The position numbers and the translations under genes are program-made. From the NCBI RefSeq assembly GCF_019331695.1, contig NZ_JAHBBI010000014.1:1-48137 (forward strand): DNA of 48,137 bases, written 5' to 3'. Below the pieces are notes generated by a model, which saw only the letters and a program-made list of their open reading frames with translations, made no database searches and was not told the DNA's origin. This stretch comes from Bifidobacterium pluvialisilvae. Lineage in GTDB: Bacteria; Actinomycetota; Actinomycetes; Actinomycetales; Bifidobacteriaceae. Shown piece after piece: positions 43,003 to 48,137 of this stretch (the first letter of the stretch is position 1; the number at the start of each line of letters is the position of its first letter).

Positions 43003-43123
43003 CTGAGCCGTTAAGCGGGCAGTCCGGTGGACTGCCCGCCGTCAAGCGAGGGCGTATGCCCTCGGCCCCCTCTGATGAGGGGGCTGGCTGCCGTAGGCAG
43101 ACTGGGGGAGAGACGACACCTCC
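43003..43123. repeat. 121-bp direct repeat B, upstream of the sortase gene
   Basis: Same orientation as repeat A. Differences seen: AAAC/AAGC, GGATTG/GGACTG, TGTCC/TGCCC, TCAGCC/TCGGCC, GACGAGG/GATGAGG and CAGTCTG/CAGACTG. It ends 62 bp before the sortase ATG. Recombination between A and B would remove the major pilin gene. Confidence 0.85.
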
Positions 43124-43185
43124 CCACCTACCACCTCTCCCCACCCCACACCTCCTTACCCAATCCACTCAACAGAAACCCAACC

Positions 43186-44115
43186 ATGAAGAAGCTGCGT
43201 GACATACTGCCGGTGCTGGTCATCATCGGAGGACTGCTGGTGCTGTTCTATCCGACGATCAGCAACATGCTCATCATGCGCAACGCCAGCCGCGCCGTAG
43301 GCAGCTACGACGCCGCCGTCAACGCCATGAGCGACGAACAGTATGCCAAAGTGCTGCAGGCCGCCCGCGACTACAACACCCATCTTGCGCAGCAGGCTTC
43401 CGGCGGGTCCACCAACGCGCTCGCCGGCGCGGTCAACACGGCCGCATCCGACAAGCAATACCAGTCCATCCTCAACATCGACGGTCACGGCATGATGGGA
43501 TACATCACCGTGCCACGCCTCCACGAGACCCTGCCCATCTACCATGGCACCGCGGAAAAAGTGCTGCAGGTCGGCATCGGCCATCTCGAAGGCACGTCGT
43601 TCCCGGTGGGCGGCGCGTCGACGCATACGGCCGTGTCCGGTCATCGCGGACTGCCCAGCGCCAAACTGTTCACCGACCTCGACCAGATGAAGAAGGGCGA
43701 CCTCTTCCTCTTCCGCATCCTCAAAGACACCTACGCGTATAAAGTGGACGGCATCAGCACGGTGCTGCCCACCGACACCACGTCACTGGGCATCACGGCC
43801 GGCAAGGACCAGGCCACGCTCATCACGTGCACGCCCTACGGCGTGAACACCCACAGACTCCTCGTGCACGCCCACCGCGTGCCCTACACGCCCGAGATGG
43901 AATCGCAGGCGGCGAACCAGTTCGGGCTGCACATCCCGCCCCAATACCTCATTCCGCTCATCGGACTGACGGTGTTGCTCGTCGGCGGCGGGGTGGCGCA
44001 TCATATTCATAAACGCCGTCGTGCGGCGGCCGGCGGCGGGCCCGACGACCATACCCCGCAACGTAACGCCAACCGTGGCGAAAGGAGACCAAAGCATGGA
44101 ACCCATCGTGCATAA
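43186..44115 (+). CDS. srtC: class C sortase (pilin polymerase)
   Basis: 309 residues. N-terminal anchor (DILPVLVIIGGLLVLFYPTI), the sortase barrel, a second hydrophobic helix near the C-terminus (LIPLIGLTVLLVGGGV) and a basic tail, as in class C enzymes. The catalytic set is His153 in SGHRGLPS, Cys215 in TLITCTPYG, and Arg224 in THRLLV. Class C sortases join pilin subunits by transpeptidation between the LPXTG threonine and a lysine of the next subunit. No good ribosome-binding site precedes ATG 43186. It overlaps the next gene by 20 bp. Confidence 0.93.
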   Translation: MKKLRDILPVLVIIGGLLVLFYPTISNMLIMRNASRAVGSYDAAVNAMSDEQYAKVLQAARDYNTHLAQQASGGSTNALAGAVNTAASDKQYQSILNIDGHGMMGYITVPRLHETLPIYHGTAEKVLQVGIGHLEGTSFPVGGASTHTAVSGHRGLPSAKLFTDLDQMKKGDLFLFRILKDTYAYKVDGISTVLPTDTTSLGITAGKDQATLITCTPYGVNTHRLLVHAHRVPYTPEMESQAANQFGLHIPPQYLIPLIGLTVLLVGGGVAHHIHKRRRAAAGGGPDDHTPQRNANRGERRPKHGTHRA

Positions 44116-44920
44116 CATCATCACGAGGTGCGGCGGCCTTCGCATGGGCCGCGGGCGGCGCATCGCGGCAGCCGCGGGCGGCGCGATGACCTGCCTGCTG
44201 ATGCTGATTGTGGGCGTGCTGGCGCCGTTCGGGGCGACGGCGAACGCCACCATGACCACAAGCGGCAAATCCATCACCATATCCGCGCGTGTCGGCGACG
44301 GCGCCTCGGCACGTCCGCTGGCCGGCGACACCTATGCCGTGGCCTATGTGGCCAAAGTGAAATTCAACGCCGACCGCACCGCCATCACCGGATTCAAGAC
44401 GAACACATGGTTCAAGGACGTCGACCGCGACTGGGGCAAGCTCACCTCCTCGCAGTACAATGCCGCCGCCAAGGAGGTCGCCGCCTACGCCGACAAGCAC
44501 GACGGCTACCGTGACGTCCACTTCACCACAGACGCCAACGGCAACGTCACGATTCCCAGTCTCGACGACGCCCTCTACCTCATCAAACGCGTGGGTGTGG
44601 CCGACGCGAACAAGGCGTATACGTGCGACCCGTTCTTCGTGGTCGTTCCCGAAACGAACGGCAGTACCAACATCGAAGACTGGGACTCCCAGGTGACGGT
44701 CTCGCCCAAGTTCGAGCAGATTTCCACACCTGGGCCGACACCGGGAACCACACCCACGCCGACGCCGACTGCGACGCCCACCACGCCCGGCGGTTCCTCC
44801 ATCGCCAAGACCGGCGCCGCCATCATGCGGTACGTGGAGGCGGCCGTCATCCTCGGCGCCGTGGCCTTCACCGCCATGTTCGTCCGCACTCAGCTCCGTA
44901 TCCGCCGCCATCGCGACTAA
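44096..44920 (+). CDS. small pilin-like protein with non-canonical IAKTG sorting signal
   Basis: 274 residues; ATG 44096 has AAAGGAG 8 nt upstream and lies inside the sortase end. Signal peptide with hydrophobic core MTCLLMLIVGVLAPF, cleavage near ATANA (51). The mature N-terminal part (SITISARVGDGASARPLAGD to DPFFVVVPETNG) resembles a pilin/Cna-B-like beta domain. A Thr/Pro linker (PTPGTTPTPTPTATPTT) is followed by IAKTG at 236-240, a hydrophobic helix and RRHRD. The position of LPXTG is thus taken by IAKTG, a non-canonical form that either sortase C or another sortase (class E recognises LAXTG) might accept. Probably a minor or base subunit. Confidence 0.82.
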   Translation: MEPIVHNIITRCGGLRMGRGRRIAAAAGGAMTCLLMLIVGVLAPFGATANATMTTSGKSITISARVGDGASARPLAGDTYAVAYVAKVKFNADRTAITGFKTNTWFKDVDRDWGKLTSSQYNAAAKEVAAYADKHDGYRDVHFTTDANGNVTIPSLDDALYLIKRVGVADANKAYTCDPFFVVVPETNGSTNIEDWDSQVTVSPKFEQISTPGPTPGTTPTPTPTATPTTPGGSSIAKTGAAIMRYVEAAVILGAVAFTAMFVRTQLRIRRHRD

Positions 44921-44936
44921 CGGCTGGTCCCTCGGC

Positions 44937-45056
44937 CCCTCTGACGAGGCTGGTCATCATTCCTGCCAAGCTTTCGCTCACTATCAAGCGAGGACGCACG
45001 TCCTCGGCCCCCTCTGACGAGGGGGCTCCCGGCGCAGCCGGGTGGGGGAGAGACGA
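44937..45056. repeat. partial copy C of the spacer repeat
   Basis: Shares CCCTCTGACGAGGCTGG, GCGAGGACGCACGTCCTC, CCCCCTCTGACGAGGGGGCT and GGGGGAGAGACGA with repeats A and B, but the middle and GGCTCCCGGCGCAGCCGGGT differ. It stands after the minor pilin gene. Confidence 0.65.
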
Positions 45057-45069
45057 TAAGACCCCGTTC

Positions 45070-45255
45070 CTGTCATCCTGAGCGGAGGGCGTAGCCCGGA
45101 GTCGAAGGATCTTGGTGCCCGGGGGGGGGGGGCAAGATCCTTCGACTCGCTCCGCTCGCTCAGGATGACAGAAGGGACGGCGATCGCTCAGGATGACAGA
45201 AGGGACGGCGATCGCTCAGGATGACAGAAGGGACGGCGATCGCTCAGGATGACAA
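45070..45255. repeat. TCATCCTGAGC-type palindrome with 12-G apex and 28-bp tandem units
   Basis: One arm at 45071-45113, apex GTGCCC plus G12 (45121-45132), then the other arm from AAGATCC. The end unit CGCTCAGGATGACAGAAGGG then recurs at 45157, 45185, 45213 and 45241 with an exact 28-bp period. The rest of 44921-45335 holds repeat C and no gene. Confidence 0.85.
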
Positions 45256-45335
45256 AAGAGGGCATCATCACCTTGCCGTCGCCCGAGCCATCCGCCCCCA
45301 ACGCATCTACTCCTACGCGCGGCGCTTACCGGCGC

Positions 45336-46121
45336 TTATTCTTCGGCGTCCGGGTCCTCGTCCTCCGAGGCGGGTCCGAGAATCAGCAGCTCGCTTACGT
45401 TGACGATAATCAACAGCACCGCCGTCAACGCCACAATCACAAACGTGGCCGAGAAGATCAACGGCGTACGGAACGAGTTGTACGCGGCCTGCAGCCAGAT
45501 ACCCAGGCCCTTGCGCGCGCCCAGATACTCCGCGGTCGCGGCTGTGGCGAAAATATACGCGGCCGAAATACGAATGCCGCCGTAGATCTGCCTCGCGGCC
45601 ACGCGCAGCTTCACATGCCAAAGCGTCCACGCGGGCGTGGCACCGCAGGTGAGCGCCACGTCGGAATAGAACTGCGGCACGGCCTCAAGGCCGCGAATCG
45701 TCTGCACTGCGATGGGGAACAGTCCGAACACGGCCACGATGGCGATCTTGCCGGAAATCTCGAATCCGAACCAGATGATGAACAACGGGGCGATGGTGAT
45801 CAGCGGCATCGTCTGCGCGGCGGCCAGCAGCGGGAACAACGCGGCGTTGAGCACACGCGAGCAATAGAACACGATGCCGATGATGATGCCGCACAGCACG
45901 GCGAGCGCGAATCCCACGAATCCCTCGTAGGCGGTGATGAGCGTGGCCGGCCAGAGGGTGGGCCACGTGTCGATGGTCGCGTCCACGATCTCGCTCGGCG
46001 ACGAGATCATCGTGGGGGAGACGTGCCCCACGCGGCACCATATCTCCCATGCCGCCACGAGTATGACCACCGCGATGACGGTGGGAATGTAGTGTTTGAT
46101 CTTCTGCAGCGCTTCTGTCAT
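45336..46121 (-). CDS. ABC transporter permease (NitT/TauT/ThiX-like)
   Basis: 261 residues, six membrane segments. The EAA-loop region reads [24 protein letters not shown] with the preceding G at the family position, and [14 protein letters not shown] follows, typical of permeases for nitrate, sulfonates or the thiamine precursor HMP. AAGGTGAC stands before ATG 46121. No ATPase or substrate-binding protein gene is in the window on either side: downstream is the pilus locus and upstream the divergent gltX. The gene is therefore an orphan here, with partners elsewhere or lost. I looked for a TPP riboswitch in its upstream region and saw no CTGAGA-type signature. Confidence 0.82.
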   Translation of the reverse strand: MTEALQKIKHYIPTVIAVVILVAAWEIWCRVGHVSPTMISSPSEIVDATIDTWPTLWPATLITAYEGFVGFALAVLCGIIIGIVFYCSRVLNAALFPLLAAAQTMPLITIAPLFIIWFGFEISGKIAIVAVFGLFPIAVQTIRGLEAVPQFYSDVALTCGATPAWTLWHVKLRVAARQIYGGIRISAAYIFATAATAEYLGARKGLGIWLQAAYNSFRTPLIFSATFVIVALTAVLLIIVNVSELLILGPASEDEDPDAEE

Positions 46122-46250
46122 GTCACCTTGCCTCCTCGCGCGCGTGCGCAGCCATGCCGGCCGGTCGCGGTGAGCAGTAAGGTGAGGAGCCTGCGCGTGA
46201 GACGGCCGAGGGTCGAAAACCGAGGGCTGGAATGGAACATAATCGAAATT

Positions 46251-46272
46251 TTCCAACCAAAACTTCCAACCA
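46251..46272 (+). promoter_or_regulatory. tandem TTCCAACCA motif upstream of gltX
   Basis: TTCCAACCA occurs at 46251-46259 and 46264-46272, 13 bp apart, just before a TATAGA candidate -10 (46278-46283) for gltX. It could be a regulator site shared with the divergent permease gene. No regulator is evident. Confidence 0.3.
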
Positions 46273-46334
46273 CACAGTATAGAAGGTGCACGGAACGCCG
46301 TCTGCCGTCCCGTTGGCGCGGCACAATAGTGCGT

Positions 46335-47861
46335 ATGACTGAAGAGCATGCTGAAAACACCAAACCCGAACTGCCCGAGAACGTGCGTGTCCGCTTTTGC
46401 CCGTCCCCGACCGGCACCCCGCATGTGGGCATGGTCCGCACCGCCCTGTTCAACTGGGCCGAGGCCCGTCACACGCACGGCACCTTCGTGTTCCGCATCG
46501 AGGACACCGACGCCCAGCGTGATTCCGAGGAAAGCTACAACCAGATTCTCGACGCCCTGAAGTGGCTCGGCCTCGACTGGGACGAGGGCGTGGAGGTCGG
46601 TGGCCCCGACGGCCCGTACCGCCAGTCCGAGCGCACCGACATCTACAAGGACGTGGCCGCCAAGCTGCTTGAGGCCGGCTACGCCTACGAGTCCTACTCC
46701 ACTCCTGAGGAGATCGAGGCCCGCAACGTGGCCGCCGGCCGTCCCAAGGCGTTCGGCTACGACGGCTACGACCGCAACCTCACCGAGGAGCAGAAGGAGG
46801 CGTTCCGCGCCGAGGGCCGCAAGCCCGCGCTGCGTCTGCGCATGCCCGACGAGGACATCGCCTTCGACGACCTCATCCGCGGCCGCATCGAGTTCAAGGC
46901 CGGCTCCGTGCCGGACTACGTGATCGTGCGTCCGAACGGCGACCCGCTGTACACGCTCACCAACCCGGTGGACGACGCCATGATGCGCATCAACGTGGTG
47001 CTCCGCGGCGAGGACCTGCTCAGCTCCACCCCGCGCCAGATTGTGCTCTACCGCTACCTCATCGAACTGGGCATCGCCAAGGAGATGCCGCTGTTCGGCC
47101 ACATGCCGTACGTGATGGGCAAGGGCAAGAAGAAGCTCTCCAAGCGCGACCCCGAGTCCAACCTGTTCCTGCACCGCGACCACGGCTTCATCCGCGAGGG
47201 CCTGCTCAACTACCTGGCGCTGCTGGGCTGGTCGATCAGCGCCGACCGCGACGTGTTCTCCATGGATGAGATGGTCGAGAAGTTCGACATCCGCAACGTG
47301 AAGGCCAACCCGGCCCACTTCGACATCGACAAGGCCATCGCCCTCAACGCCGAGCATGTGCGCATGCTCGAGCCGCAGGACTTCCTCAACCGTTCCGTGC
47401 CGTACCTGCACCGCGACGGTGTGGTCTCCGCCGACAACTGGGACGCCCTCACCGACCGTGAGAAGAGCGTGCTCACCGCCGCCGCCCCGCTTGTGCAGTC
47501 GCGCGTGCGCCTGCTTGGCGAGGTCGCCGGCATGGTCGGCTCGCTGCTCTCCACCGAGGAGTACCTCGAGCCCGACGCCGACGCGCACAAGCAGCTCAAG
47601 GCGTCCGCCCCCGACGTGCTCGACAAGGCCATCGAGGCACTCGACGCCGTGGACGAGGCCGACTGGAAGACCGACAACCTCCATGAGACGCTGAACAAGG
47701 CGCTCATCGAGGAGGGTGGCTACAAGCCGCGTCTGGCGTTCGGCCCGGTGCGTGTGGCCATGTCCGGCCGCCGCGTCTCCCCGCCGCTGTTCGAGTCCAT
47801 GGAGATCGTCGGCAAGCCCGTCTCCGTCGCCCGTCTGAAGAACCTCCGCGCCCACCTGTGA
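46335..47861 (+). CDS. gltX: glutamyl-tRNA synthetase
   Basis: 508 residues, normal for bacterial GluRS, which charges tRNA-Glu. The class I HIGH motif is within [10 protein letters not shown] (24-33) and the KMSKS-type motif is KLSKR at 267-271. [15 protein letters not shown] and the anticodon-binding C-domain ([26 protein letters not shown]) are typical. ATG 46335 gives MTEEHAE; the frame is open far upstream but without coding character. No ribosome-binding site precedes the ATG; GTGCGT directly before it suggests either a leaderless or weakly initiated message. Divergent from the ABC permease; followed by a GC-rich terminator. Confidence 0.97.
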   Translation: MTEEHAENTKPELPENVRVRFCPSPTGTPHVGMVRTALFNWAEARHTHGTFVFRIEDTDAQRDSEESYNQILDALKWLGLDWDEGVEVGGPDGPYRQSERTDIYKDVAAKLLEAGYAYESYSTPEEIEARNVAAGRPKAFGYDGYDRNLTEEQKEAFRAEGRKPALRLRMPDEDIAFDDLIRGRIEFKAGSVPDYVIVRPNGDPLYTLTNPVDDAMMRINVVLRGEDLLSSTPRQIVLYRYLIELGIAKEMPLFGHMPYVMGKGKKKLSKRDPESNLFLHRDHGFIREGLLNYLALLGWSISADRDVFSMDEMVEKFDIRNVKANPAHFDIDKAIALNAEHVRMLEPQDFLNRSVPYLHRDGVVSADNWDALTDREKSVLTAAAPLVQSRVRLLGEVAGMVGSLLSTEEYLEPDADAHKQLKASAPDVLDKAIEALDAVDEADWKTDNLHETLNKALIEEGGYKPRLAFGPVRVAMSGRRVSPPLFESMEIVGKPVSVARLKNLRAHL

Positions 47862-47919
47862 TTCAGTGGTCGAGTGGTTCGGCAAGTGCATTGAACGTGT
47901 GAACGCGAACCGATTCCGC

Positions 47920-47961
47920 AACGGCCCGCATCCCCGCCTCGTCTCGGGGATGCGGGCCGTT
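47920..47961 (+). terminator. terminator of gltX
   Basis: AACGGCCCGCATCCCCG (47920-47936) pairs perfectly with CGGGGATGCGGGCCGTT (47945-47961), a 17-bp stem with an 8-nt loop. No T-run follows, as in many high-G+C terminators. Confidence 0.75.
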
Positions 47962-47984
47962 CGCATATCCCGCGCGCCCTGCTC

Positions 47985-48137
47985 CTGTCATCCTGAGCGG
48001 AGGGCGCCGCTTCCCGTCACTATGTCATCCTGAGCGGAGGGCGTAAGCCCGAAGTCGAAGGATCTCGTGCCCCCACCCGTCCAAGATCCTTCGACTACGC
48101 CGCGAGCGGCTCCGCTCAGGATGACATAGTGACGGGA
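47985..48137. repeat. TCATCCTGAGC-type palindrome at window end
   Basis: A truncated arm (TGTCATCCTGAGCGGAGG) begins at 47986, then a full palindrome from TCCCGTCACTATGTCATCC (48012) to the last base ATGACATAGTGACGGGA. Here the pairing extends past the usual ends through TCCCGTCACTA / TAGTGACGGGA. It may continue beyond the window. Confidence 0.8.

Noticed and set aside
46122-46334. TPP riboswitch before the ThiX-like permease
   Set aside because: No CTGAGA, ACCTGA or GGATAATGCC-like signature on the relevant strand.
1-48137. tRNA, rRNA, prophage or insertion sequence genes
   Set aside because: I looked through the intergenic spacers for tRNA arms and CCA-type ends and through the coding genes for integrase or transposase motifs and saw none. 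A short or unusual tRNA could be missed by eye.

Overview
The window looks like chromosomal DNA of a high-G+C Gram-positive bacterium, most probably a Bifidobacterium; I cannot name the species. The grounds are: actinobacterial housekeeping blocks (rpsP-khpA-rimM-trmD, rpsF-ssb-rpsR-rplI, sbcD-sbcC, recG-rsmD, gltX), a sortase C pilus locus with Cna-B-type pilins, GC-rich codon third positions throughout, and many intergenic palindromes carrying a TGTCATCCTGAGC-type motif. I see no prophage, plasmid functions, transposase, rRNA or tRNA.

Layout. 1-1101: tail of a CPBP membrane protease. 1444-1635: rpmB with a terminator. 1740-2670: a large non-coding array of TTTGTGGGTC / GACCCACAAA motifs. 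2713-5946: recG and rsmD. 6162-8806 (minus): the 30S/tRNA maturation operon rpsP-khpA-rimM-trmD, whose TrmD carries an insert of about 110 residues. 9130-13049 (minus): a class III aminotransferase, an APC amino-acid permease and a TetR regulator with two matching palindromes, probably a regulated amine/amino-acid uptake unit. 13194-14726: a Nudix protein and an SDR oxidoreductase. 15315-20233: the SbcCD nuclease. 20382-21416: a membrane-anchored, Cys-rich exported protein. 21559-23536: rpsF-ssb-rpsR-rplI, closed by a strong terminator. 23680-24476: degenerate repeats, a second GTGGGTC array and a palindrome cluster. 24481-28158: an MIF-like tautomerase, a GtrA-like protein, an MFS transporter and a histidine phosphatase. 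28594-29472: an unrecognised acidic protein. 29518-30100: a third GTGGGTC array. 30208-32070: a DUF805 membrane protein with a very long Tyr/Gln/Pro/Ala/Gly-rich N-terminus.

32414-44920 is a pilus island. It encodes a 2,788-residue LPNTG adhesin built on about 30 AGGF(V/A)G-type repeats, a 553-residue LPGTG major pilin, a class C sortase (H153/C215/R224) and a small pilin-like protein ending in a non-canonical IAKTG signal. The expected logic is export of the three substrates, polymerisation of the major pilin by the sortase, and display of the adhesin and minor subunit. The spacers on both sides of the major pilin carry 121-bp direct repeats that differ at only six positions by my alignment, so deletion of the pilin by recombination is plausible. 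A run of 12 G lies in the apex of a palindrome just after the island. The window closes with an ABC permease that has no partner gene in view, and with divergent gltX.

The most novel-looking signal is the GTGGGTC/GACCCACAAA array family. It occupies three loci in which oppositely oriented motif arrays, spaced about 22 or 30-31 bp, flank a core hairpin that varies in a compensatory way between copies. I do not recognise it as a described element. All similarity statements come from reading the sequence; no database search was run.
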